Shown: piece by piece, positions 40,005 to 52,254 of the stretch
Layout of the letters: each line of letters opens with the position of its first letter
How positions within the stretch are numbered: the first letter of the stretch is position 1
Assembly (NCBI GenBank): GCA_031772625.1
Contig: CM062812.1
Coordinates: forward strand, 734,301,714-734,365,713
Direction of reading: 5' to 3'
DNA from: Pinus tabuliformis
Taxonomy: Eukaryota > Streptophyta > Pinopsida > Pinales > Pinaceae
Length of the DNA: 64,000 nt
Program-made: the position numbers and the translations under genes
The notes under the pieces: generated by a model
Told to the model about the DNA's origin: nothing
Databases searched by the model: none
What the model saw: the letters and a program-made list of their open reading frames with translations, nothing else

Positions 40005-41368
40005 TGTTGGGACATGAAAAAGGTATGATTTCTCTTCTTAAAATGCTTCATTTATGATTCATCCTTATACAATTATCTATGTTTATAGATTAAATTAAGG
40101 AAAATATTGGCTAAAGTTGGATGGAACTATTTGGTGATAGAATAGGAAAATCTAGTATGAAAAATTGATTATTTTCTATCTTTGTATGCAGAGATGCAGA
40201 TTGGGCAAAAGTTGTTTAGTTGGATGAATAGCACATGGCCATAAAAGGGAAAAGCTACGACGTCTTGGGCAGACAAGGAAGAGGAAGATTAGTTTGAAAA
40301 TTCCTATTTTATCACATGATCAGATTTTATATTTTGAAATCCTGAAGATCCCTTGATCCTAAGGATTTGCTTTTATCCAGTTTCCCTTTTATGTTATATA
40401 TAGGGCTAAAAGGCAATTAGATACAGTTCAGACTTTGATAATCTATAATTATTCTTTTTTGAAAGCATATACATTGTTATATTAGTGAATCTGTCAATTA
40501 TTACTTGAAATTAAGGAAAGAAGGTTGTGTTTGATACATCTTTGTATTCTTAGTTCTTATTAAGTACAGGCTTTTGGTGACTCTGGGCCTAGTCATAATA
40601 AGTTCCACTGCTCCTTTGTGTTATAGTTTTATATTTAGTCTTGGTTATTTATTTAATGTTCAGTTATTTCATTTATTGTGAAGATTTACGATATTGATTC
40701 ATGCTCTTGTTCAATTAGATTAAGAGTGAAGCCGTGAGATACACTTAAAGTAGCGTTTTGATTGGAATGAGTGAATTCGCGTTGATAGAAAATTGTTATT
40801 CATTTGAATAGATGTTATCATAGATGTTGAGAGAAAAGACTGATTAACTTCTATATATTGCAATATAGATCTTTTGCTATTTAGGAATCCTTTATCGCTA
40901 TTTGCATTCAATCATTGATTGTTGTTCGATTACCGATTTTTTATTGTTGTTCATTTACTATTGTTGTTCAATTGGGAAATGCAAATTGATTTGGGTTCTT
41001 ATAGATTAACAGTGACGATTCAATAGTTATAGTTTCTTTACTTGATTGAGTATGATTAGTCTTAATTTTATTTGAATGATTCTAAGTGTAATTCTTATTT
41101 GCATTCAGTTTCAATTGATTTCAGAACAAGTTGCATAGAATTGTAGAGTGTGTCAAAGAGTATTTCTTCCATAGATAGTTCTTTTCAGAATTGTGTGAAT
41201 TGAATTGAAGAATTAGCCTTTAGTGATTGCAACGATTCATCATTAGATAACCTCTAGATTCACTACACATATTGTGCTGGCACCCTTGAGATAAAAAGAC
41301 TTACCCCTGGTTGACAACTAATGTAGTGATTAAGATTGCTTGTAAAAAGACATCTTAGTGAGCCAAAA
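40005..41368 (+). repeat. 3' LTR of Athila/Tat-like element
   Basis: Starts TGTTGGGACATGAAAAAGG after a purine-rich stretch (AAGGTAAGCTAGGGAGTA) and ends GAGCCAAAA, followed by TTGGT. Same length as the 5' LTR to within one or two bases. Confidence 0.9.
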
Positions 41369-41373
41369 TTGGT

Positions 41374-41592
41374 CAACAAGAAAATTATGATCAAGCTTAA
41401 AACAACCACTTCCTCTTATGACCATAGATCTATATTTGACATAGTAATAGTTGTAAACTTTACCTAAATCAACTACCAAAAATTCACATGAGATAAAGTT
41501 TAGTTTTTTATAATTTAATTTAATTTAATTTAATTTTTTATTTTTTATCACTAATTTAAAAGAAATAAATTGATTTTGATTATTAATTAACC

Positions 41593-41660
<68 letters not shown>

Positions 41661-43481
41661 CTTAATTAATTTGTCATAATAAAATTAATGAATACTTATT
41701 TATTTTTGTGTGTTATTAATGGAATTAGAAAAAATGTTTGGAAATAAATAAGAAATATTACGTTTTATTCATATTTTATTACATCGGTAGATAACTACAA
41801 CAACAAAAAAGTAAATAGCCATGTATGTAGATATTTACATGCATAAAATAAATAAATTGAAAATAAATAATTAAATGGACATATGTACATGAAAAAATCT
41901 AAAAAATAAACCATCATAGCCATCTTAAACCCTCATGTATCGATCACCAAGGATGATCAAATTTCTTACTATGTAATTTTTTGTTATTTAATACACACGT
42001 ATTAATATATGGCATGGAATTGAATTATTAAAGAAATATGATCCTTATCATTTCTTAAAGGTTTTAAATTTAAGATGGATCTATGGTATCTTAATGTTCT
42101 TTAAGTCTAACTTGATAGCACTTCATGGGTAGAATTGGACTCTATGATGGGAGTAGTATGATATTTCAAGCATGGAAGAGAAAAAATAAGGAGTTGCTCA
42201 TGGGTGTATGAACCATGGTAAAATAGCATGTGGAATTGTATTACAAGGATCAATGCAGAGAAGTAACAAAAATATGTTGAAGAATAAATACTTGGGCAAA
42301 TATTTTTTGGTTTTGCTCACTATATTTGGACCACTAGTTATGTGGGTAACAAATTAGGTGGATGTTTTTCGGATAATTTACTTAGGTGCATATAGTGTAA
42401 ATATTTCTATGTGTGGTATTTAACCACATGTAAATGTGAATGTGATTTTCATACATACACTTAGTTTCATGGTTCGCTCATAATGAAATTTGATGGGTAA
42501 GGTGAATATAACAAATTAAGTGTAAATGGAGGAGTTTTGGGTTATTATTGACTAAGTGACAATGTAGATGATATAACCTTGATTCACTTACTAATGGTTT
42601 TACTCTTGGTGGTCCATGGGCGTGTAATATTAAAGATTTGATGGTGTTTCTCCCAGGCATGGTGTTTTGTCACATTAAATAAGGTTGTTATATATATAAA
42701 GAGAGAGGGAGAGAGAGAGAGATTTATTTATATGGTTAAAAAATTCCAAGATAGATATTAACCTTATATGCTTATTAATATTTTCATTTCCATAATCCCC
42801 ACGTTGTGTGCCTAAAAGTAGGATGAAAACCCCCACTTTGATAAAAGAACAATTGTATTAAATGATGGACATTGTATGCCATTAATGTGGAGGAATGCAT
42901 GGAAAAAACAATACATCTAGATTGTTGAATGTGACAAAAAACTATGTAAGATATTTTTCATAATTGATAGTGCTTTGAAGGTAACTGTAGAATGATAGAT
43001 AAACATGATGACTACCTTGACTCCTACCACTAGAATAATTGTTGTGGATTCGATGGAAAAATTGTGTAATCATGACCAATAATGGTGGATGAAATCAAGG
43101 ATGTGGGAAGATATCTTAAATTTGTCTATCATATGGTGGAAGCTACAGCATGAAATATTATTTTTGAAGTAGATAATTTTCTAAGGTTTTGTTAGGGTTT
43201 ATGTTTTCTATTTTTTATGTTATTTTAATTGGAACATTTTTTTATGCTATTGGTGGTTTTGATGCTTTGGGCAGCTAGGTCGAAACATCTTCATTGCAAG
43301 TAATTTTATTTTTCTCAAGTTTAGTTCAGATCTATCAATTAAAAGAGGAGATTTTATGAATTCAATATTATTGTTTTGAGGATTGGACATTGGGATACTT
43401 TTCCCGTTGGTTTCAAATTAATTTAGTGTCTGCTGGTTTTTATTTATTAAATTTCTCAGTATCACTTCAAAGGCTTAAATT
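41374..43481. other. Unassigned AT-rich intergenic DNA
   Basis: No coding domain recognised. Contains a (TAATT)n run at about 41,512-41,537, an AT/GA microsatellite listed separately, and a short GA run at 42,700-42,722. Confidence 0.45.
41593..41657. repeat. (AT)n(AG)n microsatellite
   Basis: About 13 AT units followed directly by about 19 AG units. Confidence 0.95.
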
Positions 43482-43828
43482 TGTAAGAATTACGATTTCC
43501 TTAACACAAAAACCTGCAGGTGTTAGTAAATGAATTCATTGCCAGAGTTAATGGATCCATGAGAGGTGGTTAAGAACATCTCATGAAACACATGGTGAGT
43601 GTTGGTTTATCTAATGTCCAACAATATCCCCCCTAGCATGAGATGGGTGTGATTCAAACTCGATAACTATGGCTCTAATACCACTTATCGAAATCATTAT
43701 TACTATTACACCAAAACTCGTATGCGTCAAGTAAATAGACACATCAACAAAGTTAATGGATCTGCGAGAGCTGGTTAAGAACATGTCACGAAAGACATGG
43801 GAAGTGCTAGTTTATCTCATATCCAACA
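43482..43828 (-). mobile_element. TRIM-like miniature LTR retrotransposon
   Basis: Two direct repeats of about 140 bp (43,482-43,623 and 43,686-43,828) share GTTAATGGATC, GGTTAAGAACAT and the end TCCAACA. Only about 62 bp lie between them. On the minus strand that spacer begins with a Met-type primer binding site, TGGTATTAGAGC (43,683-43,672), and finishes with CTAGGGGGGATAT, a polypurine tract, directly before the second repeat's TGTTGGACAT start. This is the full layout of a terminal-repeat retrotransposon in miniature, without coding capacity. The low-coordinate repeat edge is approximate and no clear target duplication was found. The repeats are visibly diverged, so it is not recent. Confidence 0.75.
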
Positions 43829-45397
43829 AGATTTTTCTTTGAATTTTGTTGGCTCTCCTCCTAGTCTCTCGGTCCTCCTTTTGGTCACTATATTTTCCCT
43901 CTTGTCCTTCTCCTATTCCCCCCCTCCTTATGAATTGAATTTATGGCTCCCATACTATCAGGTTCTCTAGTATGGTAGTATGGTCAGGCCTTTTATGTCA
44001 AAGAAGCTAGCCCTATTTTTCCCTCAGGTTTCAAATATTCCTTCAAGAATTTTCTTTCTCCTTTTTTTCAGTGCACTACTCCCTTATCCTTATTATGGTT
44101 TGACCTTATGTTATTTGATTTTATCCCATCTTCTCTCTCCCCTCCTTCTAAGGCTCAACATAAAATCTCTATGGGATTCAAAGGGGAGAAGGAGGGGTAA
44201 AGTTTATCCCTTTGTTAGTTTATATTCCTCTCCTCCATATTTCTTACAACTTTGAGCTCATACTTCAACTTAATGATCTATGTCTCATTAGGAAGAATTA
44301 ATTCCATAAGTTGTATGATGAATGATTGAAAAGTTTCAATATGATGTATGCCATGGCCACAGGTTCATCCATGCCCATCAAGTTGAATGGGAAACAAGGT
44401 AACTGATCCTAGTAAAATGGTACTTCAACTTGTCATGCCAAACCACTTATATGTAGGTTTTCAACCTATATTGTCACGTTAAAAATATTATGGGAAGAGT
44501 TCTTATTCAAGAATAAGACACCCAATAGAGACTCTTGCTTGCATGCAAAAAATGATGGAGAAAAGTGAGAGGCTAGACAAAAAAAAAAATTCTATTTTAT
44601 CGAAGGACTAGTTAGACATTACTTTTACTCCCTATAAATAATAGAGTTAATCTCCTCCACCAATTTAGGAACAATTTCCCTCAGGATGACTTGATTAAGT
44701 GACCCAATTATGTGGCTACAATTTTATGTATTGGAAATGTACTTTGTTTAGTTATTTTCTATTTTTAAGTGATATACTAGTTTCCTTTGCAATATCTAAT
44801 AGAAAAGTTGTAAACATATGCTACTGGTTTGGCTTCCCAAGTGATATAATAGCAGTGTGTGAAAAAACATTATGTACCTTATTTTTTGAAAAAATTACGT
44901 CAATTTCCTAGCCTTACAAATTTATTATTTTCATTTGCATAAATTATCTATGTGTGTGTGTGTGTGTGTGTGTATCAAATTTCTCTCTCTAAAGGTTGAA
45001 ATTATTGTTTTTTCTAGATTTTACTAACTACTAAGAAAAAAACTCTTTGTTCAAGAAATATAACATAACTCTATTAAATTACTATGTTTGACATGGCCAT
45101 TTTTGGAATAAAGCTTCCATAGTTTTAATTTAATTATAAATTGTTAAACACACACATGGCAGCAACTGAATATTAAAGATAAGCAGGAGAGTACATCTAT
45201 TATTTGACAATGATATACATTTATAGTACATTCGTGTGACCATTGGGTTTCGCATCCCAAAGTCCCTTGGACTGTCATGGTTGTTCACATTCTGCACCAA
45301 CCCATAGAGGATTAGGTGTCCAACATTCCCCCCTTAATCCGAAGGGTTATGTATGAGTCCAAGAAGAGAGTTGTAATACAAAATGTGCAAATTTAAT
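43829..45397. other. Unassigned intergenic DNA
   Basis: No coding domain recognised; frames of 70-91 codons at 43,980-44,255 and 44,699-44,911 show nothing familiar. A (TG)n microsatellite lies at 44,950-44,973. Confidence 0.4.
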
Positions 45398-45772
45398 TGT
45401 TGGTTGTGGAGCTTGATTATCTTCTATATTCAAAGGTATTGCCACATTGGACCCCAGTTCGAAATGGGGCGGCGACGTCGCCCGTAAAATATTCGCTGCA
45501 GGGGGGTCCAAGGGGAGGGCGGCTGCGACCTTTAGGGCCCCTCCCCCTAGCTGGGGGTTTCAGGGGTAGTGCCCCTGAAGCTAAGAATAGATGTAAAATT
45601 GCCTTGTAAAAGTATAGTAATTTCTAGTCAATCTGTGTCATTCATTAGGCGGAGATCTGACGGTAGAAGTTATGTTTAATTTAGGGTTTTTTTCCCTAGA
45701 AGGCAACCCCTCACTATATATGAGGGAATTGTATTGTGTCTATGTAGATATGTAATATATAATTTACTAACA
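45398..45772 (+). repeat. LTR A of tandem Copia pair
   Basis: Starts TGTTGGTTGTGGAGC and ends ACTAACA, 2 bp before a primer binding site. It contains a GC-rich inverted-repeat segment at about 45,455-45,580, unusual in this AT-rich DNA. A TATA-like box lies inside a small hairpin at 45,708-45,726. Confidence 0.9.
45708..45726 (+). promoter_or_regulatory. TATA-like box within hairpin CCCTCA/TGAGGG
   Basis: CCCTCACTATATATGAGGG: the TATA core sits in the loop of a 6-bp inverted repeat. The same arrangement is kept in LTR B (50,720-50,738) and LTR C (55,145-55,163). It is the probable core promoter of this Copia family. Confidence 0.6.
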
Positions 45773-45774
45773 AC

Positions 45775-45786
45775 TGGTATCAGAGC
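45775..45786 (+). promoter_or_regulatory. Primer binding site, first Copia copy
   Basis: TGGTATCAGAGC, the exact plant motif complementary to initiator Met tRNA, 2 bp after LTR A. The second copy has the same motif at 50,787-50,798. Confidence 0.95.
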
Positions 45787-45848
45787 AGAAGGTCTATTTG
45801 GCTGATAAACTTGCAGGAAAGAAGGGTTCCTGGCTTGAGTGGGAGCAA

Positions 45849-47122
45849 TGGCGGAAGATGGTAAGTTTAGGGTCGAGAAATTTAACGGCCAAAGCTTTTC
45901 ACTGTGGAAGATGCAGATGGAAGATTATCTGTATTAGAAAGATTTGTACCTACAATTGGGCGGAAAAACAAAGATGCCGATGGGTATGACAGATGAAGAA
46001 TGGAGCCATCTTGATAGAAAGGTACTTGGAACAGTACGGTTGTGCCTCGCAGCATCGATCACCTTCAACATTTTGAAGGAAACAATGACAAAGAATTTGA
46101 TTAAGGCGTTGGCGAAACTATTTGAAAAACACTCGGCCTCAAATAAGGTATCTCTTATGAAGCGTTTATTTAATATGAAGATGTCAGAAGGTGGATCTGC
46201 TGCAGACTATTTAAATGATTTTAATACTGTTACAAGTCAGTTAGGTTCTGTAGGGGTAAACTTTGATGATGAAGTTAGAGCTCTGTTATTCTTATGCTCA
46301 TTGCAAGGAAATGCAATGGAAAGGCTCTGGTGAGACATCGGGTAATGCTTTGAGTGCAGAGTCAAGGGGAAGAAAAATGGAAAGAGGAAAGAGCTCAGGA
46401 TATCGCAGTAAATCAAGGAAAGGTAGATCCAAGTCCAGATCGTGGATAGTGTTTTGGAAATGTGGAAAGAAAGGACATCTAAAGAAAGACTATAGATCTC
46501 GAAAGGGAAAAGAGGGAGATGCACAACAAGAAAAAAATCATGAAGAAAATGTGACAGGTGAGGTGTTACAAGATGTTTTGATTCTTTCTTTCGAAAATAT
46601 TACTGATTCCTGGGTGGTAGATTCAGGGGCTCATTCCATGCCACACCTGATAAGAAATACTTTCATGACTATGTTCAAGGAGATTTTGGACAAGTCCATT
46701 TGGGTGATGATAAGCCCCGTAAAATTGTTGTAATGGGTAAGGTTCTTGTAAAACAATAGAATGGGAACCAATGGCTACTAAAGGAGGTAAGGCATGTTCC
46801 AAATCTGAAGAAAAATCTGATTTCAATAGCGCAGTTAAGCGGTGAAGGTTGTGTGACAACTTTCACAGATAAAGCTTGGAAGGTCACCAAAGGAGCCCTG
46901 GTAATAGCAAAAGGTGAAAAGGTTGGTACATTGTATTTATGCAATGGTATTTCTAACTCTGTTAATGGTTTAACTTCCAAAGGAGTAGATGCAGCATTAT
47001 GGCATCATAGGCTTAGACGCATGAGTGAGAAGGGGATGAAGATCCTTCACTCAAGGAATTTGTTGCCAGGTTTGAAGAATGTTGATTTGGACTTTTGTGA
47101 GAATTGCATTTATGGAAAATAG
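45849..47122 (+). pseudogene. Copia copy 1: gag, protease and pre-integrase region
   Basis: Gag starts MAEDGKFRVEKFNGQSFSLW, close to the Tnt1/Tork Gag start (KFNGxNxFxxWxxxM). It continues through MKRLFNMKMSEGGSAADYL and a zinc-knuckle region near 46,450 (CGKKGHLKKDY). A protease signature, WVVDSGAHSMPH, lies near 46,611. A pre-integrase region at 46,853-47,122 contains TKGALVIAKG and ALWHHRL..MSEKGMKIL. Order and wording are those of Tnt1-type elements. Broken fossil. Confidence 0.85.
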
Positions 47123-47179
47123 AAGAGAGTCAGATTTCTTAGAGTTGGGAAAGAAAAGAAGAGCAAAAAATTAGAGCTT

Positions 47180-50100
47180 GTGTATACAGATGTATGGGGA
47201 CCTTCTCAAGTATCATCTCTCAGTGGATCTCGTTATTATGTTACTTTTATTGATGATGCAACTAGAAAAACTTGGATTTATTGTATTAAGAATAAATTTG
47301 ATGTACTCGATACTTTCAAGAAATGGAAAGTTTTGGTTGAGATTGAGACGGGGAAGAAATTAAAGTGTCTCAGATCAGAGAATGGACATGAATATTGCAG
47401 CAACGAGTTTGATAGGTACTGTTTAGAACATGGAATTCACAGAGAGAAGACAGTTCCAAGAACCCGTAAGAAAATGGTGTGTCAGAAAGGATGAACAGAA
47501 CAATCATGGAGCGTGCAAGGTGGATGAGATTGCATGTAGGATTTCCTTTACGATTTTGGGCAGATGTTGTAGATACTGCTGTTTATCTAGTTCCTTGGAT
47601 GGTGGTGTTCTAGAGGAAGCATGGACAGGTAGAAAGGTAAACTACTCCTTTTTAAAGCCTTTTGGTTGTGAGGCCTTTGTCCATATTAATAAAGAAAATA
47701 GAACAAAGCTTGAGGCAAAATTAAAGAAATGTGCCTTTATTGGATATGGTGTTAATGATTTTGGTTATCGCTTATATGATTATGAAAATCACAAAATCAT
47801 TAGGAGCAGAGATGTAATATTCAATTAAAAGGTCTTATATAAGAATCAGTTGCAGGAAAAGAAACAGGAAAAGGAAAACAAGGAATATGAAGTTCTTGAT
47901 GAGATCACTGAAAAAGTAAAGGTGCTTGAAAATCATAATAACCAACAACCACAACAACAACAACCACAGCAACAGCAACAGGCACCCCAAACACCTGAAA
48001 GTGGTGTTAGAAGATCTACCAGGATAAGTATACCCCCTAAACGATACTCTCCTTCATTATATTATTTATTGTTGACTGATTCTGGTGAACCCGAATTTTA
48101 TGAAGAGACAATGCAAGTTGAAAGCAGGAAGAAGTGGGAGGTAGCCATGGAAGAAGAGATAGACTCCTTAATGCATAACTAGACTTGGGACTTAGTCAGG
48201 TTTCCTGCAGGAAAATCTACATTGAAGAATAAATGGGTTTATAGGCTAAAGGAAGAAGATGGAGGAAAACAAAGGTACAAAGCTAGACTTGTGGTGAAGG
48301 GGTTTGCACAGAAGAAAGGTATTGATTATGATGAAATATTTTCTCCTGTTGTTAAAATGACTTCAATCAGAACTATTTTAAGTCTAATAGCAATTGAAGA
48401 TTTGCATCTTGAGCAGTTAGATGTAAAGACAACCTTTCTCCATGGGGATTTGGAGGAAGAGATATATATGCAGCAGCCATAAGGATATGCGGTAAAAGGG
48501 AAGGAGAAACTAGTGTGCAGGTTGAAGAAGAGCTTGTATGGCTTAAAACAGGCTCCAAGGAATACGCAGTTCTTGATGAGATCACTGAAAAAATAAAGGT
48601 GCCTAAAAATAATAATAATCAACATCCACAACAACAACAACCGCCACGATAGCAACAGACACCCCAAACACCTGAAAGTGGTGTTAGAAGATCTACCAGG
48701 ATAAGTATACCCCCTAAATGATACTCTCCTTCATTATATTATTTATTGTTGATTGATTCTGGTGAACACAAATGTTATGAAGAAGCAATGTAGGTTGAAA
48801 GCAGGAAGAAGTGGGAGGTATTCGTGGAAGAAGAGATGGACTCCTTAATGCATAACCAGACATGGGACTTAGTCAGGTTTCCTGTAGGAAAATCTACATT
48901 GAAGAATAAATGGGTTTACATGATAAAGGAAGAAGATGGAGGAAAACAAAGGTACAAAGCTAGACTTGTGGTGAAGGGGTTCAAATAGATGAAAGGTATT
49001 GATTTTGATGAAATATTTTCTCCTATTGTTAAAATGACTTCAATCAGAACTATTTTAAGTCTAGTAATAGTTGAAGATTTGCATCTTGAGCAGTTAGATG
49101 TAAAGACAACCTTTCTCCATGGGGATTTGGAGGAAAAGATATATATGCAGCAGCCACAAGGATATGAGGTAAAAGGGAAGGAGAAACTAGTGTGTAGGTT
49201 GAAGAAGAGCTTATATGGCTTAAAACAGGCTCCAAGGCAGTGGTATCTAAAATTTGATAAGTTTATGTCTGAACAAGGTTATACTAGATGTCACTCTGAT
49301 CATTGTGTTTATCTGAAAAAGCAAAATGATGGTAGATATATTATATTATTATTGTATGTAGATGACATCCTTGTTGCAGGGTCTAACATGTAGGAAATAA
49401 ATGTGCTCAAATGAAAATTGGCAAATTGATTTGCAATGAAGGATTTGGGAGCTACAAAACAAATCCTTGGTATGAGAATAACTAGAGACAGGAAAAATCG
49501 CAAACTAACATTGTCTTAGAATGAGTACATACAAAAGGTGTTGAAAAGATTTAATATGCACATTGAAAAACTAGTTAGTACACCTTTTGCTAGCCATTTT
49601 AAACTTAGTAAGGAAATGTGCCCAATGACCCAAGAAGACATGGATTATATGTCTAAAGTTCCATATGCATCAAAAGTTAGAAGCTTAATGTATGAAATGA
49701 TCTGCACAAGGCTTGATATTGCACATGCAGTGGGAGTTGTAAGTAGGTACCTGAACAATCCAGGAAAGGAACATTGGATGGCAGTGAAATGGATTCTCAA
49801 ATATTTGAAAGGTACCACAAATCAAGCGTTATGCTTTCATGGTTCAAACATTTCTCTACAGGGATATGTTGGTGCAGATATGGCAGGTGACAGAGATAAC
49901 AAGAGGAGCACTACAGGATATGTTTTTACTGTAGGTGGAAGAGCTGTCAGTTGGGTTTCAAAAATTCAAAGTGTAGTTGCAATTTCAACAACAGAAGCAA
50001 AGTATGTTGCTGCTATAGAGGCTAGTAAATAAATGATTTGGTTACAAAGGTTTATGGGTGAATTGGGTAAGGAGCATGATATGGGCACGTTATATAGTGA

Positions 50101-50300
50101 TAACCAAAGTGCCATTCATCTTGCGAAGAACTCATAATTTCATTCTAGGACTAAACACATATAGCTCAAGTACCATTTCATATGATCAGTGTTGGAAGAT
50201 GGAGAGTTGAAGATGGAAAAGATACACACTAGCCAAAATTCTACAGATATGTTAACAAAAGTTGCAACCAGAGAGAAACTAAGAATATGCTCAGTTTCAA
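47180..50300 (+). pseudogene. Copia copy 1: integrase, RT and RNase H region
   Basis: Integrase core at 47,180-47,830 (YTDVWGPSQVSS, YYVTFIDDATRKTWIY, SRDVIFN end). A Gln-rich linker near 47,940-48,000 is followed by reverse transcriptase blocks (KNKWVYRL, ARLVVKGFAQKKGIDYDEIF, QLDVKTTFLHGDLEE, LLLYVDDILVAGSNM near 49,350). RNase H lies at 49,860-50,032 ([35 protein letters not shown]). A 677-bp direct repeat affects the linker/RT part (separate entry). A Tnt1/Tork lineage is clear from the wording. Broken fossil. Confidence 0.85.
47880..49233 (+). repeat. 677-bp direct repeat inside Copia copy 1
   Basis: The stretch starting AAGGAATA(T/C)G, then CAGTTCTTGATGAGATCACT-like text, at 47,880 starts again at 48,557. 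The two units run head to tail through the linker and first half of reverse transcriptase. Copy 2 of the element has this segment only once (from about 52,970). The two units have since diverged by scattered substitutions. Confidence 0.85.
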
Positions 50301-50413
50301 TTGGTCCTTAAGTATGATGAAGAAGATGAGAAACAGCTAGGTCCAAAGAGGAGTCATTTTCTAGCAAACGAAGCAGCGATGGAGTTGCTATAATCAGTCT
50401 CCAAGTGGGAGAT

Positions 50414-50784
50414 TGTTGGGTGTGGAGCCTGATTATCTTTTGTATTCAAAGGTATCGCCACATTGGAACCCATTTCAAAATGGGATGGCAACGCCGCTCG
50501 TAAAATATTCGCTGCAAGGAGGGTCCGGGGGGGTGGCTGTGAACTTTAGGGGGCCCCCCCTGGCGGGGTGTTTCAGGGGCAGCGCCCCCTATGCTAAGAA
50601 TAGATGTAAAATTGCCTTGTAAAAGTATAGTAATTTCTAGTCAATCTGGGCCATTTATTAGGCGGAGATCTGATAGTAGAAGTTATGTTTAATTTAGGGT
50701 TTTTTCCCTAGAAGGCAACCCCTCACTATATATGAGGGAATTGTATTGCGTCTATGTAGATATGTAATATATAATTTACTAACA
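50414..50784 (+). repeat. LTR B (shared central LTR) of Copia pair
   Basis: Preceded by the polypurine tract AAGTGGGAGA; starts TGTTGGGTGTGGAGC and ends ACTAACA, followed by the second copy's primer binding site at 50,787-50,798. Confidence 0.92.
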
Positions 50785-50859
50785 AATGGTATCAGAGCCG
50801 AAGGTCTATTTGGCTGATAAACTCGTAGGAAAGAAGGGTTCCGGGTTTGAGTGGGAGCA

Positions 50860-52200
50860 ATGGCGGAAGATGGTAAGTTTAGGGTCAAGAAATTTAACGG
50901 CCAAAACTTCTCGCTGTGGAAGATGCAGATGGAAGATTATCTGTTTCAGAAAGATTTGTACCTACCATTGGGCGGAAAAACAAAGATGCCAACGGGTATG
51001 ATAGATGAAAAATGGAACCTTCTCGATAGAAAGGCACTTGGAACAGTACGGTTGTGCCTCGCAACATCGGTCGCCTTCAACATTTCGAGGGAAACAACGA
51101 CATAGGATTTGATTAAGGCGTTGGCAAAACTATATGAAAAAACCTCAGCCTCAAATAAAGTATTTCTTATGAAGCGTTTATTTAATATGAAGATGTCGAA
51201 AGTGGATTTGTTGCAGACCATTTAAATGATTTTAATACTGTTACAAGTCAGTTAAGTTCTGTAGGGGTAAACTTTGATGATGAAGTTAGAGCTTTGTTAT
51301 TCTTATGCTCACTGCCAGAAAGTTGGAATGGTTTAGTAATGGCCATTAGTAACTCTGTTTCTGGATCTATTACTTTAAAGTTTGATGATGTTTTCGGTGT
51401 TATCCTTAGTGAGGAAATGTGACAGAAAAGCTCCGGTGAGACATCGGGTAATGCTTTGAGTGCAAAGTCTAGGGGAAGAGAAATGGAAAGAGGAAAGAGC
51501 TCAGGATATTGCAGTAAATCAAGGAAAGGCATATTCAAGTCCAGATCAGGGATAGTGTGCTCGAAATGAGTAAAGAAAGGACACCTAAATAAAGACTGTA
51601 GATCTGAGAAGGGGAAAGAAGGAGATGCACATCAAGAAAACAATCATGAAGAAAATGTGACAGGTGAGGTGTTACAAGATGCTTTGATTCTTTTTTTCGA
51701 AAATATTACTGATTCCTTGGTGGTAGATTCAGGGTCTCATTCCATGCCACACCTGATAAGAAATACTTTCATGACTATGTTCAAGGAGATTTTGGACAAG
51801 TCCGTTTGGGTGATGATAAACCCTGTAAAATTGTTGGAATGGAAACCAATGGCTACTAAAGGAGGTAAGGCATGTTCCAGATCTGAAGAAAAATCTGATT
51901 TCAACAGGGCAGTTAGGCGGTGAAGGTTGTGTGACAACTTTCACAGATAAATCTTGGAAGGTCACCAAAGGAGCCCTGGTAATAGCAAAAGGCGAAAAGG
52001 TTGGTAAATTGTATTTATGCAATGGTATTTCTAACTCTGTTAGTGCTTTAACTTCCAAAGGAGCAGATGCAGCATTATGGCATCATAGGCTCGGACACAT
52101 GAGTGAGAAGGGGATGAAGATCCTTCACTCAAGGAATTTGTTGCCGGGTTTGAAGAATGTTGATTTGGACTTCTATGAGAATTGCATTTCTGGAAAATAG
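50860..52200 (+). pseudogene. Copia copy 2: gag, protease and pre-integrase region
   Basis: Gag text MAEDGKFRVKKFNGQNFSLW and LPLGGKTKMPTGM at 50,860-51,000 is followed by a zinc-knuckle region near 51,555-51,605. A protease signature lies near 51,716, and the pre-integrase region at 51,931-52,200 includes ALWHHRLGHMSEKGMKIL. Very similar to copy 1; broken. Confidence 0.85.
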
Positions 52201-52254
52201 AAGAAAGTCAGATTTCTTAGATTTGGGAAAGAAAAGAAGAGCGAAAAATTAGAG

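Larger units (their letters stand above)
26460..41368 (+). mobile_element. Athila/Tat-like Ty3/Gypsy retrotransposon, 14.9 kb
   Basis: Complete in outline. It has two LTRs of about 1,365 bp, a non-Met-type primer binding site, gag and pol remains in the usual Ty3/Gypsy order (gag, PR, RT, RNase H, INT), a 1.5-kb tandem array and a 3-kb accessory region before the 3' LTR. A 5-bp target duplication TTGGT flanks it (26,455-26,459 and 41,369-41,373). Large size, long LTRs and pol text such as YPISDSKWVSPL and KDHFPLPFID place it in the Athila/Tat clade. It is broken, with roughly twenty or more interruptions. The LTRs differ by about one base in ten over their first 300 bp by eye, so it is old. 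Confidence 0.9.

Noticed and set aside
44270-44700. Possible Copia gag fragment (MEKSERLDKK-like text)
   Set aside because: Too short and unspecific to assign to any family.
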